Shown: positions 1 through 10,707, counted from the stretch's first letter. The stretch is 22,072 nucleotides of DNA from Stemphylium vesicarium (GCA_004380135.1 QXCR01000291.1:1-22072), one strand, 5' to 3'. Numbers and translations: made by a program. The notes: generated by a model not told the origin, from the sequence alone.

Positions 1-2295
1 TTCATGCGCCAGCACTGGGAGACGTTTGAGACTGAGTTCGTGTCTATCAAAGGCGATTTGCAGCACCATCTCGACGTATTGCGACACTCCGTCCAGGCAT
101 TGCACTTTGACGTTTCTAGGAAGGCCGAGGAGTCAAGGCTCCGTGAAGAAGAGAGTAAGGCCATCTGCATCGAGGCTTTGCGCATAGCTATGTTATTGAC
201 ACGTCCTTAGAGAAGGAGAGGTCGGCGTTCCTCGCGTGGGTGTCGAGCATCGATTTCGAGAAAACCCACCAGGATATCTTTGCGAAGAAGCATGAACAGA
301 CATGCGACTGGCTGACGAGAGAGCCGAAATATCAGCAATGGGTAAATGGCTCCGCTTCGGCCCTCTTGTGGTGCCACGGAAAGCGTAGACAAGCCATCTT
401 CCTTCATAGACGACGATCAGCTGACCATCTGTAGCTGGCATTGGCAAATCTGTGCTCGCGTAGGTGGTTGTCGTTCGTATTTTGCTCCACTTCTGATGCT
501 TATTATGCTCCAGGTCAAGCGTCATAGAAGATCTCACAGCTAAGAATGGCCTACGGGAAGACACGGCTATCGGCTTTGCTTACTACAACTACCGAAACAT
601 GCAGTTAAAAGAGCTTCACCAGATTGTAGCCGCTTTGGTCAAGCAGCTGTGCCGAAGGAAGGACCGTATACCCCAGAACCTGCTCCAGACAAAGCACGAT
701 GGCTTGTCTGCATCTTTGGTGGGTACGCAGGAAAGGTTCATCGCACTCGTCGAAGATCTGCGCCAAGTATACGTGGTGTTCGACGCTCTGGATGAGTGTC
801 CGGAGCAAGAGCGGGGAGGCATCCTTGCCTTTATCACCAGCATAGTCACTGCGCAGATCGGATGCCACGTCAAGGTGTTTGTCACCAGTCGGTACGAAAT
901 GGACATCGCCAAAGCCTTTGAAGACAAGCAGATACCCACAATTCAGATTCGAGCCGAAAACGTCGCAGGCGATATAGAAGTTTTTGCGCGCAGCCAAGTT
1001 GAGCAACTCCAGGCTGGGAAGCATGGAAAGACGCTTTACATCACCAGCGTCGAACTCAAGGAGAAGATTGTTCAGACGCTCGCTAACAAGGCGGAAGGCA
1101 TGTGAGTTTATGGCTTGTGATCACACTAGAAGATTGTGCGGGCTAAGTGTAAAACAGGTTTCTTTGGGTTAACCTACAGCTAGACAGCCTTTGCCAAGCC
1201 AGCAAGGCACAAAAGGACCAGGTCGTGGAAGCTGCGCTGGAAGCCTTGCCGCAGGGGCTACCAGACACCTACGTTCGAATACTCGAGCGGATCGAAGCTC
1301 AGACTCCGTACATGAGGGACCTAGCACTGAACTGTTTAGCTTGGATAATCTACGCCCGAAGACCCCTCAGCACTCAGGAGCTACAATACGCGCTCGCAAT
1401 CAACGCGAACTGTACAGTTCGACAGGACTTATCGCTCGACCCGCCACAAGTGATTCTCGAGGCTTGTGGCAACCTACTGGAAGAAGCCAGTGGTGCAATC
1501 CGGCCGATCCACTATACCGTACAAGAGTTCTTTACATCCGCCGTCCGGGGAATGCCGCAACATCCTATGCGAACGCAACTTCTAGACTCAGAATCTGTGC
1601 ATAAGCAACTAAGCTTAGCGTGTCTTCAGTACATTCATCTAGTGGCATTCAACAGACCGGCCCCGTACGAGTTCAGTCTTTATGAACGACTCGGAGAAAA
1701 CGGTCTTGCTGGCTACGCATGTCAAAGCTTTGATTACCATATTTCGAATTGTGATCAAATTCCCTTCGATGTCGTGGATCAACTGGAGAGCCTCTTCCAG
1801 CACGACAGTGCGTATCTTGCAGCGATACTGCAAATAAAGATTCTGCAGGGGGACGACTTCATCAATATTAAGGAACGGTTCAATCACATAACTTTTCTAG
1901 TAACTCCTGGTACGATTGTGTACAGCACTAGTCTCTACAACATTCCCACTTTAAGCCAACAATGGATCGACGAAACGCCTCCGACATATGCTTTACACCT
2001 CGCAGCCTCCGCAGGGCTGACAGGAGCAGTGATACGACTTCTCAAGGGAGGCTGCGAAATCGACGAGAAAGACCAGAGTGGCAGCACTCCGTTGTACTAC
2101 GCGAGTCTCAATGGTCATCTAGACATTCTTCGGTCACTGCTCGACGAAGGCGCCGAGGTCAACGCGCAGGGTGGACTGTACGGCAACGCACTGCAGGCAG
2201 CTTCAGAAAGAGGCCACGAGCAGATAGTCAAGACGCTACTCGACAAGCAGACTCCGCAACAAACAAATCAATCAAATATCGCCTGCTGTATTTGA
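1..2295 (+). CDS. NACHT-ankyrin NLR-like (STAND) protein, 5'-partial, 3' end apparently cut by hAT
   Basis: Fungal NLR-type signalling NTPase of the kind linked to non-self recognition and programmed cell death. The frame is open at base 1, so the N-terminus lies outside the window. Exons inferred from frame and motif continuity are 1-154, 211-384, 435-459, 514-1101 and 1158-2295. The spliced product has a charged helical lead-in, a conserved linker (SSIDFEKTHQDIF), Walker A CHGKPGIGKS spanning two introns, Walker B VVFDALDEC (773-799), sensor-like KVFVTSR (ending 892), a winged-helix-like segment (RRPLSTQELQYALAI) and HYTVQEFF. Ankyrin repeats follow at about 1981-2073, 2074-2172 and 2173-2247. 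After LLDK, where GADVNA-like residues are expected, the sequence changes to a 15-residue unrelated tail and stop at 2293-2295. Ankyrin arrays are usually longer, so I infer truncation. There are no RIP stops. The ligand cannot be inferred. Confidence 0.88.
155..210 (+). other. Intron 1 of the NACHT-ankyrin gene
   Basis: A 56-nt intron with donor GTAAGG, branch-like TTGAC about 12 nt before the end, and acceptor TTAG. Removing it joins LREEE to KKERSAFLAWV in frame and avoids the stop at 208-210. Confidence 0.8.
385..434 (+). other. Intron 2 of the NACHT-ankyrin gene, inside the P-loop
   Basis: A 50-nt intron, GTAGAC...TGTAG, with a classic branch sequence GCTGAC at 420-425. Splicing turns ...CHGK + c|ct into CHGKPGIGK, a canonical Walker A. 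Without it the frame reads into a stop and the P-loop is lost. Confidence 0.85.
460..513 (+). other. Intron 3 of the NACHT-ankyrin gene
   Basis: A 54-nt intron, GTAGGT...CCAG, with branch-like CTGAT at 494-497. Removing it skips the in-frame TAG at 461-463 and joins GKSVLA to SSVIEDLTAKNG, the usual helix after a NACHT P-loop. Confidence 0.83.
1102..1157 (+). other. Intron 4 of the NACHT-ankyrin gene
   Basis: A 56-nt intron, GTGAGT...ACAG, with branch-like GCTAAG at 1142-1147. Splicing rebuilds KAEGMFLWVNLQLDSL, the conserved segment just after the NACHT domain (GMFLWA in the family), and avoids the stop at 1103-1105. Confidence 0.88.
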
Positions 2296-2298
2296 TTG
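2269..2298. repeat. Subterminal inverted repeat near the hAT 3' end
   Basis: Perfect 10-bp arms CAATCAAATA (2269-2278) and TATTTGATTG (2289-2298) around a 10-nt loop. It lies just inside the proposed hAT end, where transposase-binding subterminal repeats are common. The right arm contains the TGA that ends the truncated NLR frame. Confidence 0.7.
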
Positions 2299-2468
2299 TT
2301 TGGTGAAGGCTTAGCAACCGCGCCATATTTAATTATTTAATTAGTATTTTAAAGCTGTATATTTAATTAATTTATAAATATTTAGTATTGTATAAAAGTC
2401 TTAGCGTTTATTTTTAGTATTATAGGCGGCTCCTAGACGCCTTATGCGTCGCTCTAATTGTCCTCTAC
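2299..2468 (-). other. hAT 3' noncoding segment
   Basis: AT-rich sequence between the subterminal repeat and the transposase stop. No gene, tRNA or clear polyadenylation signal was recognised. Confidence 0.5.
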
Positions 2469-3817
2469 CTAGTTTTGTATACTATATTCGCGGGCGAGCT
2501 CGTCGTCGCTGATAGCGCCGTCGCCGCTATTGTCGTCGCCACGCTTGGCGTTGTAGGTGTATCCAGCCCGGGTCCAAGAGCGTATAAGCTGCAAGGCGGC
2601 GAGCAGCTCACTGCTGATAGCGCGACGTTTTGGCTCTAGTAGATCGCCGAGCTCGCTGAATAGTCGCTCACACTCGCAGCTTGATGCTGGGATAGTTAGT
2701 ATATCAATGGCAAAACGGCTTAATTAGAGGTATTTTAGCGCTATTATTATCTAATATTAGACTACGTTGCTATTATTATAATATATTATAGTACTCTAAC
2801 TCGGCTCCTCCTCTAGCTAGTAATTATACTTATCGCCACTATCTCTCCTTACATAGTTATAACGCGTAGTAAGGGCTTTAATTACATTATTAATTACGCC
2901 TATATAAGCTAGTTATAGTAGAGAACTTAGTAGTACCTTCTTATATAACTATTATAACTCTTAAAATCTAGTATTTATAGTACGTAGCTATCTATCTTTA
3001 TACTTCTATAAGTTCTCGTAGTAGTATTTATAGTATAGATAGAGATAAATAGTAGTATAATATACTAGTAAGTTATTAAACTTATAGTAATACTTCTTAG
3101 CCTTTATTTAAGCGTTACGTAAGTTAATATAAAGGTAATTTTTAGGCGCCTCTTTATATACGTTAAATACTACGTTAATATATAGCTTAGCTAGCTTTTT
3201 AAGCTAATTAAGTAGATACTTAAATATAGGTAAGACTTCGTAGATAGCTCCGAAGCTACTACTATAGTGTTTGCTACGCCCCTCTAGCTATTTTATAGTA
3301 ATTTTTAGTAGTTTAAGGCATTATTAGTACTTAGTAACGACCGCCTAATCTACTACCTAGAGCCCGCCTAACCTTATCCACGCCGGAGCGTCGCTCTAGG
3401 TACCACGCCGCTCCTCGTAGACGACGCGGCTCACGTGTTTCTTAATATAGAGATCGAAGCCGCTCTTAAGATAGATTACCCGCTTAAGAGCGCTATAGTA
3501 TAAGTTCTAGCGCGTAATAACTAGCTTAATTAGTTATAGTATTTTAACGCGCGTAGCGGTAGGGAGGTTATTATTTAAGGCCTTTAGGCACTTAGTAAAT
3601 AACGCGTATTACTATAGTATTTTAATATATATGATTATAGAGAGGAGCGTACTAAGAGCGCCATACTTACGCTACGCTGCTATAAACGCCTCCTCGTCGT
3701 CGATATGTTCGGCAGCGTTGTCGTACGCGTCCTTATTGTTGCCAAACAATAGAGCCTGCCCGATGAGGTTGATAGTGTGAGGGCCGCAGCGGAGGCGTCG
3801 CTGCGTTGGGTTGAAGT
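2469..3817 (-). pseudogene. hAT transposase, middle and C-terminal part (relic)
   Basis: Minus-strand relic of the second part of a hAT transposase. It begins at the Gypsy-B target site with NPTQRRLRCGPHTINLIGQ, the hAT segment that follows the second catalytic region. FGNNKDAYDNAAEHIDDEE comes next, then a helical region with DLYIKKHVSRVVYEERRG. It ends in the hAT dimerisation domain, IPASSCECERLFSELGDLL followed by EPKRRAISSELLAALQLIR and SWTRAGY. The stop is at 2469-2471 after an acidic tail. 2710-3340 and 3500-3660 carry many RIP stops; the dimerisation domain and the first block are nearly intact. Its frame matches the N-terminal block once the nested element is excised. Confidence 0.83.
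3813..3817. repeat. Target-site duplication GAAGT, left copy
   Basis: The 5 bp immediately outside the left Gypsy-B LTR. They are identical to 10708-10712 on the other side, as expected for a Ty3/Gypsy integrase. Confidence 0.9.
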
Positions 3818-4262
3818 TGTGAAGGTCCGTCCTTAGAGGGTCCTAGGGTTGGTTCTTGGGAATAAGCTAGGCGCGTAATAGATAAGATAAGTTAAGCACG
3901 ATATAAAGATTAATAAATAACTTAAGAGTTTAAGAATTAAGTACTAATTCTTAGATTTTAAAGTTAAATATAGTAACTATAAAAGTATACTATCTAGTAG
4001 CTATATACTTATATAATAGTTATAGTAACTCCTAATAATAGTAGAGTATAACTTCTAGTAATAGTTATAATAGTTATAATTACTTCTAGCAATAGTTATA
4101 GTAGTCGTAATTACTCTTAGCAATAGTCCTTAGCGTAGTAATTAATTACGTAACTACTAATAATTAGCGTTTTATAGGATCGCTATCCTAGTCTTACTTA
4201 TGCGGCGTAATTGCGGCGTAGTTATAGCGTAGTTATAAGCGTTTTAACTTTAGATCGTAATA
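3818..4262 (-). repeat. Gypsy-B left LTR (3' LTR of the minus-strand element)
   Basis: A 445-bp repeat that aligns without gaps to 10263-10707 (constant offset 6445). Its outer 70 or so bases keep G/C-rich, TG-containing sequence; the rest is RIPped. The inner end reads CGTAATA where the right copy has CGTAACA. Confidence 0.93.
4051..4112. repeat. Two 31-bp tandem repeats in the Gypsy-B left LTR
   Basis: Two adjacent copies of a unit starting ACTTCTAG and ending GTAATT or its RIPped form. A degenerate partial third unit follows. The same pair is at 10496-10557 in the other LTR. Confidence 0.65.
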
Positions 4263-4280
4263 CTATCTTCCTTTTCTAAG
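4263..4280 (-). promoter_or_regulatory. Gypsy-B polypurine tract
   Basis: On the minus strand, AGAAAAGGAAGATAG sits directly upstream of the 3' LTR. It is where plus-strand DNA synthesis would have been primed, and it confirms the element's orientation. Confidence 0.7.
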
Positions 4281-4349
4281 AATTTATCTTTAAATTACTT
4301 AATTTTAGTAGTTACTTAGCTTATAAGTAGGGTTACCCTATATATTATT

Positions 4350-4905
4350 ATAAGCTCTAAAGTTTACTATATTATCTAATTTCTATAAATATTAGATTTA
4401 CCTAGCCTAGAAAATTCTTAAAGCTAATTTTATTTCTAATATTACTTATAATAAGTATTTTCTTAATAATTACTTTTATTATATTATACTAAATTCGCCT
4501 CTTAAATATGCGGAGTATACGTATCTTAGCTAGTTATATATAAATATATCGTAGGCCTCTTTAGATAAAACTCGCGAAGAGTATTAAGTAAAAGTAGATG
4601 CGGACGAAAAGTTATTATCCGAAGTGATTGCGCGGTTATTGCGCAATAAGAAGATTCTAGCGCAGGCCAATGAGCGCGCGCAAAGGAAAGCGCTCTACCT
4701 TACGTCGGAACTAGAAGCGGAGGGTGAGGATGTCAATGCGTAGTCCTTAGATTATCTAGCGGCGTCTATTAGTATCGCATATTCGCCAATAATGTAGTCT
4801 ACCTTAGGTAGTATAGATAACGCGGTTGCGACCCTTAGTATTACTAGTCCTAGCGGCGCTAGTAGTACTAGTAGTAATAATATAAAAGCTATTAGTAGTT
4901 TATAA
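4350..4905 (+). pseudogene. Unidentified ORF antisense to Gypsy-B, partly spared by RIP
   Basis: I do not recognise this protein. Read on +, opposite to gag-pol, one frame can be followed from about 4350 to a TAA at 4903-4905; its in-frame stops are TAA/TAG of the kind RIP makes from CAA, CAG or TGG. The clean core at 4597-4740 has no stop: DADEKLLSEVIARLLRNKKI, then LAQANERAQRKALYLTSELE and AEGEDVNA. It is charged and helical, resembling a short coiled coil. A Ser/Thr-rich tail follows (SITSPSGASSTSSN). The start is not identifiable because ATG would be eroded. It lies between the chromodomain and the 3' LTR and overlaps the pol end tail to tail. It could be an element accessory gene or a captured host fragment. 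Confidence 0.5.
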
Positions 4906-7900
4906 AGTTTATATCTAGCTTCTAGATATTATTACTTTTAGAGTAGCTTAACTATTTAATTAGATATTCTTTACTATTACTTTACGTTTAGTATATAAAG
5001 ATTTTCTTAACTTTAAATTTATTTTCTTCTTTTATTTTATAATAGAAGGTTTTTTAGAGTAGTATTTTAAGGTCTACTTATTCTAATATATTAATATAGA
5101 ATCTTAGGTATATCTTCGCATTAGATAGAAGGTTAAGTATATAAGTAACTAGTTCTTTCTAATTAAGAATTAAAAATAGTCTAACCTTAATATTATTAAA
5201 TTCCTTACTAAGTTATATAGTGCGAAGATTCTTTATAAGTAGATAAACTTTATCCCCTCTTTTTAGCTAAGGTGCCGTTTTTCGTTTCTTATTAATATAT
5301 AAAATACTCTAGCGTTGCGCCTTTTTAAGTTCGCATTATAGCAACTTATATACTATTTTTAGCTTATTAGCCGTGGCGATAGCTACTTCTATTTTCAGGC
5401 TTAGTAATATACGTGTAAAGAGATTTAGGTATCTCTTATAGTTCGCGTAGAACGGAGTTTATCTTATAGACTCTAAAAGCTTATTATTATAGGCTATCTA
5501 TACTATAGGTAGTAGTAAAACCTAGTTATTTTACTAGTAGTTAATATAGATTTATAAGTAGGCTTTTATTATGTAATTTATTTACTTTATTTATCTATCT
5601 ATTTATAGATAATAAGCTATTAATAGCTTTCTTTTAGTACTAATTATAGTAAGTAATACTATCTAAAAGTTTAAAGTAAAGAGCTTATCTCTATTACTAA
5701 TAATTAACTTTAGTATACTGTAATACCTTATAACACGATCGTTAATAATATATATAAGTTATACTACTATAAAATTTTTATAAAAGGTAATATACTTAGC
5801 TTACTTTATAAAATAATTAACTACTATAAGAATTGCGTTATATAATACTTTAGTAATAGAGTCTCTTAAGACTAGTAGGCCCATAATAAAGTCTATAGAG
5901 ATATTTAACTATAGTATATTAGGTAGCTCTATTACTTATATTTCTCTATAGGGTGCGTAGGTACTGTATTTATTCTTCTAATAGTTTACGCATTTAGTAA
6001 TAAAGAAGGTAATCTTATCCTTTATATATAGAAACTCGTAATTTTACTTAATAAGTTCTATTATTTAAGTAATACTAGGGTGACTATATATAGAGTTATT
6101 ATAATATTATTTAATAATTACTTCTTATAATTCTTTTAGTACTTTATTAGTAACTTATATAACTAGATTTAGCGTCTTTACTAGTCTTAATAATCTATCT
6201 TTATAGTGTATAAGTATTACTAATTTATTAATTATCTTTATTTTTATAATATTATATTTATAGCTAAGAGCGTTAGCCCTACTATTATTTTTTCTTAGTA
6301 TAAATATAATCTTAAACTTATACTATTCTAATTCTTATAACTATTAAACTTATTATTTATTAAGTATCTTAGTAGTTATAAACGTAACTAAGTTCTTATA
6401 ATCTAAGAATATTATAAGTTCTAAGTAACTCTTAGCGTATACTCTTTAATACTTTAGATAAGTAATAATAGCTAATAGCTCCTTATTATAAATATTATAG
6501 TTCTCTTTTAGTCTTAAAAGCTTACGTAAATAATAGGCTATAGGATACTATTAGCCTTTATATAATTAGCTAGCATATCTTTTTAATGCGAGATCTAATA
6601 AGTTAGTCTTAAAGCGTAGGGGTTACCCTAATTAAAATATATAGAAGTATAGTAGTATTATACTTATAGTCTTAAGCGTCTAGAAGGCGTCTTTTACTTC
6701 CTTACTTTATATAAATAGTATATTCTTCCTTATAAGTTTTATTAATAGGATAGTAATCTTAGAGTAATTCTTAATAAACTATTAGTTAAAGTTTAAGAAT
6801 TCTAAAAAGAATTATATTTCCTTAACTATCTTTAGTAGTAGCTATTTTTTAACTACTTTAATCTTTTCTTTACTTATACGTACTCTATTAGCTCCTACGA
6901 TGTATTCTAAGAAAGCGACCTTTTTCTTATAGAATTCGCATTTCTCTAACTTAAGTTATAAGTTAAACTAATCTAGGCACCTTAGTACTATATAGATATA
7001 TTTAATATATTCTTCTTTATTTTTAGAGTAAATAAAGATATTATCTAAGTATATAATAATAAAGATATCTAGATAAGCTCTTAATATATTATTAATAAGT
7101 TCTTAAAATATTACTAGAGTATTTATAAGCCTAAAAGATATAATAGTATATTTATAATATCTATATCTTATTTAGAATACTATTTTCTATTCTTTATCTT
7201 TCTTTATTTTAATAAGGTAGTATCTATCTTATAGATCTATTACTATAAAGATTCTTACTTAAGATAATTAATTCTAAAGTTCTATAATATTTAATAGTAG
7301 GTATTAATTCTTTATTATAATATTATTAAGCTTATAATAGTCTACGTATATTCTTAGTAGTCTCTTTTTCTTTAGTATAAAGAGTATTAGAAATCCTACT
7401 AGTAATATAGAAAGTCTAATATATTCTTTTTTTAGATTCTTATCTAGCTACTTTCTTAGTACTTTAAGTTCTATCTCTAATAGTTAATATATTAGCTTAA
7501 AAGGTAGAGTTTTTCTTTTTTCTAGAATAATCTTATAATTCTAGAGTTAATACTTTAGTAAGGCTTTACTATCTATTACTTCTATAAAGAGGTACTTAAA
7601 TTCTTTATACTCTTTTAGAATATTAAAAGTTATATATTTCTTTAAAACTTTAGCTTCTTAATCTAAAGATATCTTATTAATATCTATTAAGTTAAACTTT
7701 TATATCTTAAAGCTATTCTTATATAAGGTTTACTATTCTTTAGTAATATTATAAACTTTTCTCTTATCTACTATTAAAATTAGTTAATATATAAGCTAGC
7801 TTATAATTACGTCTAGTCTATAGTACTTAAATAAGAACTTCTTTAACTTCTAGTTAATCTATAGGTTATATTCTTATAGCTAGGGAAGTTCTAATATAAT

Positions 7901-8250
7901 ATTATAGGTAGTTAGTCTAAAGATATCTAAGTCTATCCTTTTCTAGTACTCTTAGATACTAAGCGTTATATTAGTAATCTTATATATAATTTTACTTTCT
8001 TCTAGTATTAGTTATCTATTAGTAACCTATAGTAGGTATAACTAATATTTTTATAGTAGTTAAAGTCTAGCTTTATCTACTACGTGCGCTAAAATATAGT
8101 TTGCTTTTAATTCTAAATCTACTAAAGTATATATCTATACTCTATTAAGCTATACTAGTAGCTTAATAAGCTCTAAGGGATTTACTATATTAATCTTCTT
8201 AATTAGGCCTTCTTAGCTATTTACTAGTCTAAAAAAGACTTAGTTCTAAA
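4889..8250 (-). pseudogene. Gypsy-B pol relic: protease, RT, RNase H, integrase, chromodomain
   Basis: One minus-strand frame can be followed throughout, so decay is by substitution and not indels. A protease-like TLVD is at 8117-8125. The RT motif YLDNIFIYS (7025-7051) has Asn for the second catalytic Asp. RNase H lies at about 6350-6650. The integrase core shows SIDFIMGLL, then YNAILIVVNYFIK, then SNRDKLFT near 5680-5700, where SDRD is expected. A linker with TPFYANYKRYLNLFT follows, then GDKVYLLIKNLRT near 5230-5260. The chromodomain resembles KFKVKKIF...KEYLIK*LSYSKSNN at about 4895-5030. Chromodomains on chromoviral integrases direct insertion to marked chromatin. The 3' end is uncertain because RIP can create stops; the N-terminal limit is approximate. 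Confidence 0.87.
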
Positions 8251-9384
8251 TCTATAGAATTCTTTTATATTATAGTGCTTATCGCATACGCTACTTAGAT
8301 ATATTTGCTAGTCGTGCTTCTTATATTTATAGATAGAGTTATTAACGTATTATATCTTATATATAGTTTATATCTAGATAATATCTTATAGGTCTTTATA
8401 ACTAAGAAAATAAGTATTCTTATACTTATTCTATAGGTGCTTTAGGTATATATCTTTAATATATATATCTTATTCTATCTTATACTTAGGGAATCTATAT
8501 ACTCTTCTTAGAGACTATATAGATTCTTTCTTTTCTAAGTAATAGGTCTTATAGAAGTCGTACGTGCAACTAGTCTATAATAATTTAGTATAGTAGAGGT
8601 TACGAGAATCGTACTAGTACTAGACTATAGTATTTTAGCTTATCTAGTTAATCTTTTATTTACCTTAAAGTTAGTTTTATAATTATTACTTTTCTATTTC
8701 TTTAGCCTATAATAGCTTATTATTCTAAGAGTATTATATAAACTCTTAAACGTCTTATTCTAGAATCTTAACTATCTAGCTATCTAATTCTATAGTATAT
8801 AGAGTTATCTCTTAGATATCTTTATTAGAAGGTATAACTATAGGTTCGTTCTATACTTATAGTACTTATTTAATCTATTAGAGATTCTTTAGTATTAGTA
8901 GGAACTTCTTAATCTTTAAAAGAATATTTTCTTAATCTTAATTAACCTTATAGGCTAGATTATAGAAGTACTATTATATAGTTTATAAGATATTTAGGGT
9001 TTCTATAGCATAATCTACTAATTTCTTATTAAGGTAGTAGAGTAGGCTATTAATCTATAGTAATAGCGACTCTATCTCTAGTAGACTTACGTAGAGCATA
9101 CTTAATTAGTATTTTTTCTTAAACGTAGCTATCTTATCGTGCTTAGTACGTAGTAGTTCTACTACGTCTTCTTCTAGTATATCATACTTCTTATTAGATA
9201 TAAGTAAGTTATCTAGGTATTTAGTTCTTATAATAGTAAGGTTCTTAATTTTTTTAAGAATATCTTCTCTACTATCTACTTAGTATTTAATTATAGGTTT
9301 TATAATAACTTCCTATAATTTATTAGCTAGTTTACTAGCCTTTCTAAGTATATTAACTTATCGTATAACCTTATTTTTACTACG

Positions 9385-10250
9385 ATAGTCCTATACTATA
9401 TAGCCTACTTTATTATAGGTATAGTAAGTAATTAGCTTCTTACTCTTATTACGCTAAAACTTTAGCTAACCTAGTCTCTTATTAATATTATTAAGGTATA
9501 TAGGCTTATAGCTATTCGTAGCGTATATACTAGAGACTTAAAGTATATAGCTTTACTAATATCCTTAGTTAGGGTATAAATATTAAGGCTAGTATCTTAG
9601 TTAGTCGTTTATAGGCTCTTAGATATAGGTTTTTTAATTAAATAGTCTTTCCTCTAGTATAAGCTTATATAACTTATTATTAATTTAAATAGCTTTATTT
9701 ATAAGTTTATTAAGTATATTAAGATTAGATCTATTTTATATAAGTTCCTTATATATAGTTAGCTTAAGATCTTATTAATATATCTATATTAAAGTATTAT
9801 TATTCTAGTTAATAACTATAGAGTATTATTAGAACTTAGTTATATAGTTAGTAGTAGACCTAGTCTATCTAAGTCTCTAAATCTTCTATTCTATGACTAT
9901 TAATTCCTTAAAGAATAAAAAGACTTCTTTTATCTTAGCTTTAAAGGCGTCTTAGTTATTAATAAAGTTAATATTATCTTAATTATTAATATTATTATCT
10001 ATATATTAGTATAAGATAGAGTTAGCCTACTTCTCTACGTTACTATAAAGAAAGGTAGTAGTCTATATAACTTTATTATTATTATTAATCTTATTTTCTT
10101 TAATATAGAGGTATTTATTAACTTAGAGTAGCTAAGCTTTAAGCTTACTATAGTTACTATAGTATAAATTAGACTTATTACTATATATTAAGATATAGGT
10201 AGTATCTATAGTTATATCTAGAGTATCTATTACTACGTTACTTATTTTAA
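9385..10250 (-). pseudogene. Gypsy-B gag relic with zinc knuckle
   Basis: Minus-strand nucleocapsid region. At 9385-9426 the codons read YYTYNKVGYIV*DY, which matches a CCHC knuckle C-x2-C-x4-H-x4-C. All three Cys read Tyr (TGT/TGC to TAT/TAC) and His also reads Tyr (CAT to TAT), all RIP-type changes. The knuckle frame differs from pol, suggesting separate gag and pol frames. The upstream capsid part is too eroded to align by eye, so the start is approximate. 8250-9385 is stop-riddled sequence of the same element and was not assigned. Confidence 0.7.
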
Positions 10251-10262
10251 GAGTATTTAAAG

Positions 10263-10707
10263 TATAAAAGTCTATTTTTAAAGAGTCTTAAGATTAGTTC
10301 TTAAGAATAAGCTAGGCGCGTAATAGATAAGATAAGTTAAGTATAATATAAAGATTAATAAATAACTTAAGAGTTTAAGAATTAAGTACTAATTCTTAGA
10401 TTTTAAAGTTAAATATAGTAACTATAAGAGTATGCTATCTAGTAGCTATATACTTATATAATAGTTATAGTAACTCTTAATAATAATAGGGTATAACTTC
10501 TAGCGATAGTTATAATAGTTGTAATTACTTCTAGCGATAGTTATAGTAGTCGTAATTGCTCTTAGTAATAGTCCTTAGCGCAGTAATTAGTTACGTAACT
10601 ACTAACAGTCAGCGTTTTGCAGGATCGCTATCCTAGTCTTGCTCGTGCGGCGTGGTTGCGGCGTGGTTGCGGCGTGGTCGTAAGCGTTTTGACTTCGGGT
10701 CGTAACA
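10263..10707 (-). repeat. Gypsy-B right LTR (5' LTR of the minus-strand element)
   Basis: A 445-bp LTR, pair of 3818-4262. Its inner end starts TATAAAAGTC where the other copy has TGTGAAGGTC. Here the last 120 or so bases, next to the hAT sequence, are spared (TGCGGCGTGG repeats, GACTTCGGGTCG). The sparing pattern mirrors that of the left LTR. Confidence 0.93.
10496..10557. repeat. Two 31-bp tandem repeats in the Gypsy-B right LTR
   Basis: Units 10496-10526 and 10527-10557 both begin ACTTCTAGCGATAGTTATA and differ at a few transition sites. A shorter related sequence follows. They could be promoter or enhancer repeats; function unknown. Confidence 0.65.

Larger units (their letters stand above)
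3818..10707 (-). mobile_element. Gypsy-B: complete Ty3/Gypsy chromovirus, 6890 bp, nested in hAT
   Basis: An LTR retrotransposon on the minus strand. It has two 445-bp LTRs, a 6000-bp internal region, a purine-rich tract before the 3' LTR (left copy) and TSD GAAGT. The outer ends are TGTGAAGG and CGTAACA on +. In coding order it carries a gag zinc knuckle (9385-9426), a protease-like segment (D codon 8117-8119), RT (7025-7051), integrase (about 5640-6180) and a chromodomain (about 4895-5030). Every domain is interrupted by stops explained by CAA/CAG/TGG changes, so the element is dead. LTR differences appear to be C/T and G/A transitions, so LTR divergence reflects RIP and not age. Confidence 0.93.

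Noticed and set aside
346..543. A separate small + gene at 346-543 and a broken P-loop at 378-400
   Set aside because: Intron sequence read through. Splicing out 385-434 and 460-513 gives a canonical Walker A, so the NACHT gene is not frameshifted there.
193..1024. Minus-strand ORFs at 193-564, 605-1024 and 616-939
   Set aside because: They are antisense to the NACHT exons, which have clear domain motifs on +; no recognisable domain in the antisense frames.
1191..1604. ORFs in another frame at 984-1172, 1191-1604 and 1962-2306
   Set aside because: They overlap the NACHT-ankyrin frame, have biased Arg/Ser composition and no domain.
1639..1887. 82-residue minus-strand ORF
   Set aside because: Antisense to the winged-helix-to-ankyrin linker of the NLR gene; no motif.
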